A stretch of DNA of 64,000 nt from positions 60,656 through 124,655 of the forward strand of contig JAQFVV010001042.1 of the NCBI GenBank assembly GCA_028023455.1, in the 5' to 3' direction. Source of the DNA: Epiperipatus broadwayi (taxonomy: Eukaryota; Onychophora; Udeonychophora; Euonychophora; Peripatidae). Both the position numbers and the translations under genes were made by a program. Shown here piece by piece: positions 1 to 13,900 of this stretch; position 1 is the stretch's first letter, and each line of letters opens with the position of its first letter. Below the pieces are notes generated by a model. The model ran no database searches, had not been told where the DNA came from, and worked only from the letters and a program-made list of their open reading frames with translations.

Positions 1-420
1 GGATAAATAAAAGTCTCTTGAACAGAAAAATTAAAGTCTCTATCGGGGTCCTATTATACGTATATTTTTACGAGTTGTTTGCAAAATGGTTTGTCGACAA
101 TTTAGTCACAATCGGGAATAATAAAGAGCCATGTCTTACCGGTAAGTTTAGCAAGAAGGTTGTAGCTTACTATGCATAGTTTTTTGGGTTAGAATGAGCT
201 CGGCCATTGCTTATAAGTTGATCTTGTGGTCTATTCTCCTAGTCAGTCATGAAGGCTTTTCTGGTGTCCATCTTCAGACACGATGTCCGCAGAAGCTCCG
301 GTTCACTCCGACATGCAGAATTATTTCAGTGTAGGGCGATCCTGGATATATTCTTGTTATCCAGGACTAACTATAGAGAAACAGACAAAACGACATTGAC
401 CAAACTGGCCCCCTCCTTTT
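1..420. repeat. GC-richer island, likely old retroelement or SINE piece
   Basis: The first 420 bases are clearly less AT-rich than what follows and contain no open frame of note. Sequence such as CTGGTGTCCATCTTCAGACA and TCCGGTTCACTCCGACATGC looks like transposon-derived, non-coding sequence. No termini are visible and no second copy occurs in the window, so the class is undetermined. Confidence 0.3.
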
Positions 421-2532
421 TATAATAGAGGTCCAGTTTTCAGACTTCTGCGCATGTTATTATCATGGCATTTTTGGTTCATAATCTTGTACAGTCTTTA
501 CTCATTTTTCATTTACAAAGTTTTTTTTTTTTTTAGCAAATCTTTTGGCCTTCTTTGCTTATCTAGATTGGTAATTTGTGTGTCTTTTGTTCTCTCCAAT
601 TTTACTTTTATTTTTAATTATGCAAAAAAAATACGAATGAACAATTTTAACTTTCACTGTGCATTTTTTAAGAAAATAAATTATACTAATAAAAAAAATT
701 TTAAGTTTACTCTTTCTTTTTTTTAGCTTTTACCAAATACCAATATATTTGTACTATATATAAATAAATGGTACAATATATATATATATATAATCAATGA
801 AGAAGCATGACTCTTTTAGGAATGGAAGAAACACATTACATAATCTTTTTTTATAATGTTTTTATTTTAATTGCCACAACAATTTTTACATAGTTTTCAT
901 TCATATTTTAAACTTTCATATAAAATACAAATTAATAAAAATAAAACAATATAATCATATGAAAAAAAATCTGTTCTATTTTTATCTTTCAAATGCTTTT
1001 AACAGTCTTAAGTTTTAACTTTAGATTACATTTTAGCATTGTTTGAACATCTTATAATCAATGAATAATGTGAATAATGCATGGTCAAACTCGTTATTTG
1101 TCTTATATAAAAACAGTTCAACTGTTGGTAAAAAAATTGAAAGTTAACAGAAATTTCATACAAAAAATAATGAGTTTGAATTGTTCATTTTTCTTTTTTA
1201 AGTTTGGCAAATAATTTAGAGATTTTTTTTTTACATTTGACAAATTAGTTTATATACATTTATGTATTTATTGTTTTTACTACATTATTATATGTACAAC
1301 TTGTTGGATTGATTTTGTGAGTTTGAATATGTACATATTTTAGTGAATTTTAGTTAAAGCTTTTGAACTTTTTAGTGAATTTTTCTATGGAAGCACTCAT
1401 TTCGTTCAATACATGAAGCCTTCATCCTGATATGTGTGTGTGTGTGTGTGTGTGTAGTGATAGAGGGTGTTGGGAAATTTTTTGTGAATGTGTAGTTGCA
1501 ATATGCTGGTGTTTGAAATGCTGAATATATTGATAAAAAAATTTAAAAAAAAATCTTTTCAATGCAATGGCTATTCAGTCTTCTTGGCATTAAAAGTGTA
1601 TAAAAACTAGTTCCTACCTTGTGAGAGAATGAAAAAATATTGAACTATCAACATAAATATGGAGATACAGGCATTTAATGCCTTCTTCATTTTTATACTG
1701 GTAATTGTGATATGGTAGAGTTTGAGACATGGGTGCACTGATAAAAAAAAATTAAAAATTTGGAAATAATACATGTATATATTTATTAAAAGTGATTTGT
1801 ACTATTTGATAATTTAATTAATTTTAATGTCTATATTTCTAAATTCATAAAATTGTTGGGGAATATATTTTTCATAAGTCGATCAGATTTATTGCATTAT
1901 CAATTTTCAAATCTTTTTTTTAAATACATAACTGTGAATGTGACAAATACTGTAATGTAATTTTATATATCTGTGCAAATTTCTGTACCATTACAAAAAT
2001 AAAAGTAACAATAAATGATTTGTTAATAAAAAATTGTAAAAACAAATTTTTACTTATATATTCCTTTTCATTATATATATATATACAATGAATGGTTAGG
2101 TTTCTGGAGGTCATCATAAGATTTAAGCACCAGAAATAACAAGTTGAGTTCTGATCCAGGAGTTTTTAGATCTTGAGTCCCTGTCTCTGTAATAAACTGC
2201 ACAGAACTTGATAAATGTCTATTCGATGAATAAATCATTTGCATATAAAATTATTTTTTAAATCCTTTTCTTTAAAAAAACAAAAAACGATATTTCATAT
2301 AAAATTATTTTTATAAAATTTTATTGGTGAATTCATGCATCAGATCAGTCTTTTTAAAATAGGCAAGTCAACACAAGATTAATCACTACTATTCATTTTT
2401 TGAGATGAATCAAAGTAGAAGATTAAAAATGATTAAATCCAACTTGAGTCTATAACTCTATTGGGAAGCATTTACTAGTAATTGTAATGGAAGTATAATA
2501 ACTACTCTTTCTTATTGCATTGCCAAATGTAT
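421..2532. other. AT-rich sequence without a recognisable gene
   Basis: Low-complexity AT sequence with homopolymer runs, a TA run near 777-792 and a TG run at about 1433-1455. A short SINE-like trace (GATATGGTAGAGTTTGAGAC) is at about 1708-1750 and another tail-like piece near 2130-2215. No supported coding sequence. Confidence 0.5.
1433..1455. repeat. (TG)n microsatellite
   Basis: About eleven uninterrupted TG dinucleotides. Confidence 0.9.
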
Positions 2533-2798
2533 ATCATATAATACTAAATTGTCCATGCACTTTACTACTGTTACACAATGCTTTATTTAGCACCCTTTTT
2601 TACAGTTTACAGTTTTGATTACCCCTGCAATCTTCTTCAGAACTTTAAAAAAATTGAATTTAGCAGTTGAGGCTAAGAGATATAAAGTTCTGAAGAAGAT
2701 TGCTGGGGCAATCAAAACTGTAAACTGTAAAAAAGGGTGGTAAATAAATTAGTGTGTAACAGTAATAAAGTGCATGGACATTTTAGAATTATATGGCA
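2533..2798. mobile_element. Fold-back element with CTGAAGA motif
   Basis: An inverted repeat of about 265 bases. The left arm (TGTCCATGCACTTTACTACT, then CACCCTTTTTTACAGTTTAC) pairs with the right arm ending in AAGTGCATGGACA. The right arm contains CTGAAGAAGATTGCTGGGG followed by CAATCAAAAC, a variant of the motif seen at 13.8 and 26.3 kb. No coding capacity, so it is a non-autonomous element. Confidence 0.85.
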
Positions 2799-4747
2799 TA
2801 ATGGAAGTATTGCATCTGCATAAGCTTGAATTTCAACAACCTTATAAAGATTCCAGTTTTGTTGCCATTTGTAAAGATGGTTATTTATATAGATAATTCA
2901 TAGCTGGACATGCATAAAATGGCAACATCTATAATATAGTCAAGTTGATTTGAAAAAGTCATGAGATACTTTATTTTTATATATACACTATGTACAAGTT
3001 ACATAGTGTATATACTGTAATGAAATACTATGTAGAAAAATAGCAAAAACTTGTGTGTGGAAATGCTATCCATATGATCACTTCTTATGTTAGGGTTGAT
3101 TATCCATATAATAAAACTATGTCAAGAAAGAACAAACCTAGAGATAACACATGACTAGCAGGGTAAACAACAAATTTATAAATATCTATCTCTTATTTAT
3201 ACAAATAAAACATGACTAAAGGAAGTTACTTTATGCTAATGCATTGTAAAATGTGTATAAATCTTTGAGAATATTTTCGTAAGTATAATTTTTGCATGTT
3301 ATTTTTTTTTTTATGCTTAAAGACAAGCAAGATATCATTTTCATAAAGAAAATCTGTTGGAGTATGTCATTATTCTATGTTTTATAATCTACTCGAAGTT
3401 ATGGAGCTTTAATGAGAAAAGCAAAGATGAAATTAACCATTTAAATGTAATTTTGAACATGTATACTTAAACATGAAACCTATAGTTGCTTGTATAGTAT
3501 TTAATATATATATATAATATTATTATCATTTACTTTTTTTATTACTTTTACAATGCTTCATATAATTATAACATATTATTGACAGGTTTCAATTGTCCTA
3601 GCAATCTTCAGAACTATAACAAACACAATACTAATACATGAATACAAATATACCTGAACATAATTTTACATTTTACATATATTTTATCTTGTAATCATAT
3701 ACCCACATATATCTTTATATACCTCTCTATATAATTATTACCCTTTATATATAATATATTTTAATCTTTTTTATATTTATCAATCAATACTTCCTATAAT
3801 AATATAAATATTATTTTTGTTTCGTTTATTTTTCATTAGTAGTCTCCTTGCCCGATCCCAATAATTGAATGAAAACCTTGTCTTTTACCGCCATTTGAGA
3901 TGTTATTATTTCAATGATAAATTGGAAAAAAAATGTCCTTCATGACAAAAATGACCCTGAAAATTCCCCCCCCCCTAAAAATAGTCAGTAATATGAGACA
4001 TCGACACAATAAGTAATTTTTGATACCTTGCATAAATTCTAAAATAACCACGACTTTTACTGCATAAATATATAGTCTTTTTCCTATTCTTACACATGAA
4101 AATCTGTAAGAACATTCAATGTATATATATATATATTCTCTGATAAATTAATCTTCATTTCCTACTGTATCTATTGTAGTTATTGTGTGAAAAACTCTAC
4201 TGTCTAACGATCATTATTTATTAATCCATTATACAAATTATTTATTTATTTGTGGATGCTAACATTTAATTAATTCTTTCAAATTCAATATATATATATA
4301 TTTTAGGACTTGGTCTGTGATGGCTGTGGTTCCTCAGATGTCGTGCACCCTACTGAACTCCACAACAGTCTGCAAATCTAATATATCGCTACATCAGTAA
4401 ATATAATTAATTATTTAATAGAAATAGCCTGAGTATTGCAAGGTTGAAATAATACTTTTCTATATAAAATATTGAATACTTTTCTAAGAATTTTTTTAAA
4501 ATTTAGAATATTAACTCATGAAGTGATAAAAATTATAACTTTGCTTTGGATTTTCAAAAAACTAATGTACACTTTTTTTGAATAATTCTATTGACAGTAA
4601 TAAATATAAAAGCAAAAATAAAAAGTAATAATAATCATGGAATGTGAATATTAGAGAAATGGTAGTCCCTTGATTAAAAAGCAAATTTTTTTTTTAATAA
4701 TTTATAATAAAACCATTTGAAAAATAGGCGTACTTCATATACTGGAG
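2799..4747. other. AT-rich sequence, no gene seen
   Basis: Only short repeats are visible. One decayed single-arm relative of the fold-back family occurs at about 3580-3620 (GACAGGTTTCAATTGTCCTA then GCAATCTTCAG). A poly-C run lies near 3966. Confidence 0.45.
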
Positions 4748-4748
4748 T

Positions 4749-5302
4749 TTAATTATAATTATACAGGATTTGAATACAGACTTTCAAGCTTCCTTCAACT
4801 ATGCACTCTATCTTATATCACCGATACACATGACCACGCACATGAGAAAACGATAAATGATCACCAATATATGTATTTCTTGCTAAACCAGCACTCATCA
4901 GTTGGTCCAGATTATATTTTCCATACATATATAATCAGTGCTCAGTTTATATTAAGATAGCAAATCTTCAAACTTTAATTGACAGGCTTCACTCTACTCC
5001 ATCCTTCAATTCTTTAGCCATCTATTGGGCATTCCATCTTTAGATTTTCAATGGTATGGATTGCTGAAGAATGAAGTAGATTGAAGCCTATCCATTAAAG
5101 TTTAAAGATATGCTATCTTAATATAAACCGAGCACTAATTATATGTGTATGTGGGAGATGATGATCTGAATCAACTGATGAGTGCTAGATCAGCATGAAA
5201 TACGTATATTGGAGATCATTTTCACATGTGTATTGGTTGTATAAGATGGAGTGAATGATAAAAGGGAGTTTAAAAGTCTGGATTCAAATCCCCTATAATT
5301 AA
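4749..5302. mobile_element. 550-bp palindromic fold-back element
   Basis: The ends AATTATACAGGATTTGAATA and the complement of GGATTCAAATCCCCTATAAT pair, and arms match through to a loop near 5030. The outer 50 bases match the smaller fold-back at 30040-30238, so they form a family. Each end contains a TTTGAATACAGACTTT-like segment resembling a tRNA B-box context. Partial relatives occur at about 8070-8190 and 20620-20760. Confidence 0.85.
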
Positions 5303-7079
5303 AACCATTTGTTTATAATTTAACCCCATCCCTTATGAATTTATCAGCAGCTACTCTTCTTTAAACATCTATTTGAGGGACGAATTATCAAAATATATTA
5401 ACTATTTGAAACAATTAAGCATGATTGATAAGTTAATCACTTTAATGATTGAAAATATTTTACTGATCCAAATGCTGCCTTACAAAAACTTCTAAATTAA
5501 TCTTTGACGTTTTTTATAAATTAAAACATTTTCCAGAACTCTCTAATATGCAAAATAGTTAAATTTAATCAAGAATATTATGCGAAATCTCTTGCTGGAA
5601 TGGAGATCCATATAAGAAGAAGGAAATACCAACAAAATATTAGACTATATTAGTTCATTGCTCATAAAATTTAATTATGACTATTAAAATATTTTGTAGA
5701 AAAGCAGAGAAACTATATATTAGAAGACTTTTATTAAAACTAAATCATTCTTTTTATTAATGGGAATGAAGTAAGGATTCTACATGTATATTTGCTAACT
5801 ATCGTCTTGACCGACTCTGTAGTGAAAAGTCAGTTTAGTGTTGTTTTTTGCCAATAGTGATTTTTCATTTATTTTATAATTTCAAATTATTTTATCATTG
5901 CTTTTCTTTTCTTTGTCTCTTTCATTTCATCTTTAGTGATCATATATTATAATACCCTGCATGAATTGGTGCAATAATAGAAGGGCAATATCTGGAGTTC
6001 AAGGTCCATGGATTTGAGGCCAGCTCTGTTTCTTTTGGTGATCAATCTTCTTGTAAACTCTTGAGTAATAAATCATCAATCATATTTTTATTTCTTACCA
6101 TGCTATTTTACATCTTATATATATAATTCTTTTCTATAACTTTCCATTTCTGGCCTCCATTTTTATTTTGTATGATTCTGTTTTTAACATCACTTGATTC
6201 TTTCAACTGACTATGTTTATTATTTCCACTCTAGCATTATATATTGTCATCTTTACAGTAGATGGTGCTACAGTTGCAAAATGAGAAATACTTTTGTAAT
6301 CTCTTTTTTTTTTATATTTTTTATTACTTTTTAAATTCTTAATGGGATTTATGGTAATAAGTGTGTCCATGCCGTGGAGATCTGTGTGTTCGATACATTG
6401 TTCAAAATCATCATTTTTTAGGTATTAATAATCATTTCAAGCCATAATAATATGTTTGTTTATTTGTTATATACTTATTTTATCTTCCACTACTAAAGAT
6501 CTGTTATTCTTTATAGTTTATTTTCAAACTAGCACTATTATCTCTATAGTGTGTTCATCGTTTGCTATTAGAATGTGAACACACAAAAAGTAGTATATAA
6601 GTAAAGTTCATCTTATTTTGTGATTATTTAAATAACTGATTAAAATAAACTTTAAGAAGAATTGGTGTTGTACATCTTTGACTTATGCACTGTGGGATTA
6701 TTTTAGTCTTAATTTTTATCTTTCTGCTTTTATGAGAATTCTTTATTGTCACTATATATAATATAAGGGATTATTAAAATTTATTACATCACTTTAAAAT
6801 TGAGTTGCTAAAATAAAGATGTACTACAAGAATGGCAGATAATGGCAAAACTAATTCTATTAATAAAATTAATGTAATTCCAATAGTTTTAAACTTTTCT
6901 CAAAAAAATGTAATACAATATAAATCAATAAACATGTATACTAGGAAAAGCTTGTTTAATACTTTAAAATTAAAATGTTAAATGCATCAACATAGTATAC
7001 TAAGTATGGTTTGGTCTAACAAATAGTCATACTCATAGTTTATATATATTATATGTATTATTTATATTGAATATTAAAA

Positions 7080-7850
7080 TTAACTACATGATTATTATCA
7101 TTTCCAAACATTATTAATCCACTGAAAGATGAATCTCTGAATCTAATCCAGTTCTGATGATACCACACTAGTGAATTCCCTTATTTCATCCATCTGTGCC
7201 ATATGTTGTCTCATTAATGATCATTTATAATCTTTTGGGATATTATCATCTCTTTCAGAAATATATCAAGCCCAGTTCCATTTCAAATTTCAATGATAAC
7301 AATGATCCTTGTTTGTTCTCTCATTTATGCATTTTGTTTTTGATTTCTTCTTGTTGTATCTCTTCATACTTCATTGAGAGATTTGAAGTCACTGTATTGG
7401 TTTTTTGTTAAGGTGCTACCAAGTCTCAGATCTCTAAGTGAAAATTGGTAAAACACATATAATTAAAACTTACTTTTTTCAAACACATAGAGATTTCTAC
7501 CAAAAATGGACCATCCTTGTTTAATTCTATTATTAATTTCATCCATTATGTTTCTACCTGCATCAATAATCTGATCAACATATTTATGATCATTATTTTA
7601 ATATAATTCATAATTATCTATCTTTATTTTCTTTTTCTGAGAAAATCCATTGAAAATTATCTTATTTTTTCCAGCATTTATCTTTAGTACTATTTTCTTA
7701 CTTTCATTTAATGAATCTTACAATATTTACTGAACCTCCAAAGTATTATTTGCAGAAGCACCCACATCATCTGATAATTTTGATGACTTAAATAATCTCC
7801 ATTTCCTTTTACTTCCTCAGTTTTTCATTTTAATCTACAAAATATCTTCT
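7080..7850 (-). pseudogene. LINE fragment: end of reverse transcriptase and C-terminal region
   Basis: In - strand translation with stops and frameshifts one reads, in order, LSDDVGASANNTLEVQ (the decayed RT catalytic box context, normally FADD), NESKKIVLKINAGKNKIIFN, DEINNRIKQGWSIFGRN, and a degenerate stretch related to the endonuclease-type LINE C terminus. The same blocks occur in the copies at 21-24 kb and 34.9-36.1 kb. This is a typical 5'-truncated dead copy. The clade is probably RTE/Jockey-like but not decided. Confidence 0.75.
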
Positions 7851-8389
7851 TATTAAACACACAAATGAAATTTTAAATGTATATTTGGACTGAGGATGAT
7901 CTCTAGTTTTTAAATAATTAGAAATCATTAATATATAAAGTAGTTCTTTTGAATATATAAAGAAGTTTGTATCATAGTTGTGAGTGCAAACAATGAGATG
8001 CTTATAAATCAAACTATAGTAATTTACTGTCTGTAAACCCTAAACAAATGATAAAGATGTGTCAGAAATTGTGATTTGGGCCAACTGATGAGTGCTGATT
8101 CAGCATGAAATGAACATCTTAGAGATCATTTATTTTTTCCACATATCTTTGATCATATGTTTCAGAAATGTGTGACAGAATAGAAGTTTGAAAAATATAT
8201 AAATGTATCTAAAAAAACTATAATTAAAGTATAATATATGTTATATATGTCTTATTTGAAAAGTGAAATGAATATTTAAAATGCATCCATAGTGAGAGTT
8301 GTTGAGTTATTTGTGTGCAGATGGATAGTTGTGATATAGTAAAGCTAAAATAAAAAAGATGCACTGATAAAAACAGAAATTTGTATATA

Positions 8390-8810
8390 TATATATATGT
8401 TCATACATACATTTATATGTGTGTGAATCTAATTTGAGTCAATCAAAAAGCTTGCAATAATATATATATATGTGTGCATGTGCACGAATATAATTAATTG
8501 AACCAATCCAAAAAACTTGTGCTAAAACTTGAGTTGTATATGTATGTGTGTGTTTGAATTAATCAAAAAGCTGGTATTAATATATATCATGTGTGAATAT
8601 AATTTACTGAACCAAACAAAATACTTGTATTAATATATATATATATATGTGTGTGTACGAATATAATTAATTGAACCAATCAAAAGCTTCTGTTAAATCC
8701 TTAGTTGTACATATGCGTTTGCATATAATTTACTGAACCAATCAATACATATGTTTATATATGAATATAATTAATTGAATCAATCAACAATCTTGTGTTA
8801 AATACGGAGC
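8390..8810. repeat. Degenerate minisatellite, unit about 80-95 bp
   Basis: About five imperfect units share a core GAATATAATTAATTGAACCA then ATCAAAAGCTTGT, separated by TATATA/GTGTGT runs. Unit length varies through slippage in the dinucleotide parts. Confidence 0.8.
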
Positions 8811-9134
8811 TAACATCCATGAAGAATGTCCCAGACCAATCTTTCTCAGTATAGATGTATTCAAATAATAGACCTACAATCATTAAATGAGCTGAAGAAT
8901 TAGAATCATCTTAACATCCTCAAAAATTAGGTACATTAATTGTAATCAGTTTGACTTTGATGCTTGAATGTTTTATCAGTCGTAAATGTATGGTATGTAC
9001 ATATATATTGCTAAGAATCTGAGTTAGGATATTTTTGTACAGTGTAATAAACTTTCTTTAAATCTATAAATATCAATAGTATATTTCTATTTCCTATATT
9101 ATTTTATTATTTGCTTCTTAGGGAATTTGTTGTC

Positions 9135-9220
9135 TATACTATAATGGAATGGAATGGTAGAGTAATTAACGTCATCCCTGGGGTGAATCATTATCAACCC
9201 CAGTTCAAAATAAATATAAA
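9135..9220 (+). repeat. tRNA-derived SINE head
   Basis: Contains an A-box-like GGAATGGTAGAGTAATTAAC and, about 40 bases on, a hairpin CTGGGG...CCCCAGTTCAAA resembling a T-arm with B box. AT-rich tail follows. Similar layout to the SINE at 29550. Confidence 0.55.
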
Positions 9221-9469
9221 ATTAATGAAAAAATAAAATATTCAAGATATAAAAGCTATTAAAGTAAGATATTAAAGGATAGATATTGATATTAAAATAA
9301 TGTTTACTATCATAAAAACATATAAGAAATTTTGTATATTAAAGAGAGCATGATATTATGAAATCTCTGAGAGATCAGCCCAGTTAACTCCTTAGAGCAA
9401 CTAAAAGTATAATTATAACTTAATAAGTAAAAGTAAGTATAAGTAATACTCAAAAGAAATAATCATTCA

Positions 9470-9940
9470 TCATCATAAATGATCAACAATAAAATAAGTC
9501 AATACAATAAATCAACATTCCATCTTGTGGCTGAATTTGCAATGGATCCACTATAGACTAGGTCAACTATTTATTCTTTGCTAGCTTGGGCAATTATTTT
9601 AACATTACTTTGGGTGCACAAACTTAAATTTTAATCCATCAGAATACCCTAATCATAAAAAGCAATAATGCTGGGATATTAAAACATGCTGATTATCAAT
9701 AATGCTCTGTCCACTTAGTACCATAAATGCACTGGCCAACTATAAACTTAATTTTTAATAAGAGTAACTAAAATATAATGCACAGACTTTGAAGAACATA
9801 TTCTTTGTTCCAAAACAAGATCCTTCTCAACTGAATGCCCCTGCACTTAAAAATACATCCTCTTTAATATACCAGACCATTATGCTCGAATTTAGCTTAG
9901 AGAACATAAGTTCTTACTTTATTGTAACCAAAAGATGATG
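9470..9940. repeat. Dispersed repeat, copy 1
   Basis: About 450 bases match 15890-16300 in the same orientation, including CAATAATGCTGGGATATTAA and a CACTTAGTA...TGGCCAACTATAA block. There is no open frame. It is probably a non-coding part of a retroelement or a long SINE; class unknown. Confidence 0.75.
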
Positions 9941-10860
9941 TGGAACATATAATATTCTAAACTTGAGAATTAAGTCACTGGAATAATGTTAACAGTTAAA
10001 TACAAGTTTACTAATAACAATAACAAAAAAATGAAATTAAAGTCTATAAAATCTGGCTATACACATATCAGTTCAGCCTTCTGATTTTGATTAATATACA
10101 TAAATAAAACTATCACATTTGTGATTTATAAAATTACTATGAAATTCAAATTATTACATTGATTTACAATATGTTTATATAAAACACTTATATATCTATA
10201 CACAGACATTCTATATAATTTCTGGACATACTTGAATAGTAATAACATAATTATAAAAATTTTAAGTTATATAAAAATACAATAAATGATTAACTGGTAC
10301 ATGTTTGACTTGTTATAAAATAATAAAATAAATGATTAAAATTTACATATGAATGTCTATCTGAACATGCATTGATATTTGCCCATAGATGCGAACTACT
10401 ATTGATGACTATATTTCAATCGTCATATAAAATACAATAAACGATACCATTTTAAGTTATATTATATGAATGCTTCAATTTAGGTTTACTTAAACATGTA
10501 TATATAATTGCGCAGATGTTCAATCTATTAATTTATTAATAGAACATATTTAAATTTGTCAAAATAATAGAATTATTAATTTTTATACCATGTAATTAAC
10601 ATATATGTTTGTGCGCATAGGAATGTATGTGTACATTGGCATTTATATCCTATATTTTAATGTCATAATATTATTATACTTTTCCTAATTAATTCCATTT
10701 GGAAAATATACAAAATTCACATGTACCTGTGTATATAAAAAATAGTATGAATTAAAATTATTAGTTTCTCTCTTTTTTCATAGTCAATCAAAGTACTTCT
10801 TTTTTCTTAAAAAAATAAAGTCAATTTCTTGACTGCTGATTAAATCCTCCATCAGATATA
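9941..10860. other. AT-rich sequence upstream of the membrane protein gene
   Basis: No coding or repeat structure recognised. If the gene at 10886 has an upstream exon or promoter within the window, it may lie here, but no TATA/Inr pair stands out against the AT background. Confidence 0.4.
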
Positions 10861-10885
10861 TATATTTTTTTATTTTAGAGCTAAA

Positions 10886-10921
10886 ATGGATGGAAGTATT
10901 TCAACTGTTCCTTTAACTAGT
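10886..10921 (+). CDS. Membrane protein gene, exon 1 (first coding exon seen)
   Basis: Begins with ATG and encodes MDGSISTVPLTS. It ends at a good donor (AGT|GTAAGT) in phase 0. A pyrimidine tract and AG stand 6-8 bases before the ATG, so the exon may start upstream of the ATG and have a 5' leader exon. Confidence 0.65.
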
Positions 10922-13900
10922 GTAAGTACAAAATCATTAATTTATCTAACTCTTCTTTGTCACCAAAACAGTTTTTTCAATTTTATATTTAAAATGTTTA
11001 TTTATTTTAAACCACAATTATTTCATGTAATAAAGCTAATACTGACATTATGAACATGATCATTTTAGTAATTCTTTTATGATGATGTTTATTTAAGAGC
11101 GCAATATGGTTTTTCATCATCAGTCATGTTATTATTGGGGGGAGGAGGCATCAGCAAAATAGTCTAATCCTTGTCCTAACAATTCTCACATACATTTTTG
11201 ATTATATTACATCATTATTCCTATACAGTTATTATTTATTTTTTAATTCCTTAGATTATTGAAAGAAACCACAAGAGTTTCAAGTGGATAGCAATACTTA
11301 TTCAAGTGTTTATTGTAATTAGCATAACAGTTTCCTATCTTACTGTTGGAGCTGCTTTATTACACACATGTAAGAAACTTTTAAACTCATAGATAGTTTT
11401 AATACACTTTTTTGAATATAAAATTATATTTTAGATTAATAGTTATGTTGTTTTTTTATTTGAGCTTCTCATATATTATTTTATTACATTATTCTTCTAC
11501 CATTAAATATATATTACATGTTGTTGCCTGCTTTTTGAAGCTACATATAACTATTCTAAGGACCATTGTTACAAAAAGCAAAATTCGAGTTAAATACACT
11601 TGCCCATTTCATACAAATGTCCATTCCAAATTCCTGCCCTGCATATTTTAGTACAGGGATAAATTATTCATGACTGTAAAAATATCTTAGCTTACTTCTC
11701 CAACAACACCACTAAAGACAAACCTCAAACCACCCTTCCTTAACCCCCAAAGTAGCTAAACAGCTCATTAAAATTTTATTAACAAACTTAAAGTTGGTTT
11801 TCACACCCCCCCCCCCAACACAATCAGACTAATCAATAATGTGAAGGACAAGACTGACCCAATCCAGACACCTCATGTTGTATATAGAATTTCATGCCCT
11901 CAGGCCAGATGCAGCACCACATATTATGGGGAAACTAAAGCCACTGTCAATAATAGAGCCACTTAGCATATGTATGCATATAGGAGAATGCAAAAAACAA
12001 TGACAACATTTCAATATTCCTTGAACACGAGAAGCAGGCCAGTCATAGGTTCAAACCCCAACCCCAAAATTGTATGCACTGAAACTAATGACTGCAAAAG
12101 GAAGATAAAAGAAGCGTATTTTATCATCAATGGCAATAATGCAATTAATAGATGCGGCATATGCTTCACTATCTCCATAAAATGGTCAGGCATTACCATT
12201 AAATAATATAAAATTATTATTATTTTGGCAATGATTATGAGGGATAACATCTTGAAAGCATTTAACCTGGATTAACTTATTTTGATTGTTTGCTATTAAC
12301 AGCTTCTTCAATCAGCATTTTAAAGCACTTGTATATACTATAGGGGTAAAGTAACAAATAGATTCTGTAGCTCAAGATCTAGGTCAGTTTCATTACTTCT
12401 GCTGCATAAACTTCTTATAAACTCCCAAGCAATAAACCATTCAATTATTATTATTTTCAATTCTTCAGATTTTCCAATATTAGGGATAATGCTTTACTCA
12501 TACTGAAAATGTAAAAAATGGCATAATATGAATAAACTTATAATCAGAATAGCAGTCTCCTATCTCACTGTTGGATTGACCTTACCGTAAACAAGCAAGA
12601 AACTTACATGATGATAAATTTTAATCAGCGCCACTAATCTTCTCAATTAAGTGAATCTAATGACTTGATCAAATCAATAAAAACAATAAGTAAATCACAA
12701 CTCTGTTAAATAACATTTTGTTTTTATTTAGGTTAGCAATAACTATATCTATTATGCTTCTTCATTCTCTAAAATCATACCGAGTTTCTAATCACTTACC
12801 TTTGAATGGAAGCAATTCATTCACTACAATTGTTGAAAGTAATTTTTATTATAGTATTTTTTTTACCAATAATTATTTTTTATAAGTTAAAACAATAGAA
12901 CAGTATTAATATTAGGTGTATAGCATTAGGGAACTATAGACATAAACAAAATTGGGGGGGGGGGATATATCTAGTTATGTCATCTCATATTTACCAAATC
13001 TGTATTTATTAGTTATGAGTCCATAAACTTTATTACATATTTAATATTATTTTAAACTTCATTAATTATTCGTAATAAATTTTGCATATATATGGTAATA
13101 TGCTTTATAAAGTGTGATTATTCTTTCTTTAATGTTTTTAGCTTTCTATTCAACTTAATGCATTTTTAGTGTCATGCACCATAATAATAACATCAAAAAT
13201 GTGTTAATCTGATGGATGCTATGAACATTGTAGAAATAAAAATTACACACTTTGTAAAGCAATTTATTATACACATATAATAGTAACTATATTCTCCTTT
13301 ACTTTTAACAGGAAAACTTTTATTATATTTTGATATTTCACCAATTCTAATTGGCTATCTTCAGACATAACTACAATGAAAAATTGAAAATGATACCAGT
13401 AAATAAATAATAATAATAATAATAATAGTGATTGGGTAAATATATAAATGTAAAAAAGAAACATTATTATTTATAACTCTCAAAATATCTAAATCTTTAT
13501 AATAATTAACAATACATATTCTATAATATACCTCTAATAAACACAAAGATTTAACAAATTTAAATATTTTAATTTATCATTTCTTACATATGCATATTTA
13601 TATTAACAAAATTTAAGTAATATAGTTTTTTTATATTAAATGAAAGAATTAATAATTAATTATTATTATTATTGTATATAACTTTTTTAAATACTTATAC
13701 AGTAATTTAAATTATTCATATATATATTGCTTATAATACTTTCAAATACACTTCATTGCAAACAAATTTTCTTAAAAAACTTTTTACAGTTTCGACTGTC
13801 CAGCAGTCTTCATCAGAGCTTATCAAATCTCCTCTACTTTTTTAAGAAAATTTGTTTGCATTGAAGTGTATATGAAAGAAATATTATAAGCAATATATAT

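Noticed and set aside
8390-8810. CRISPR-like spaced repeats
   Set aside because: Units are imperfect, spacers are not unique but AT/GT runs, and the genome is eukaryotic; a degenerate minisatellite explains it.
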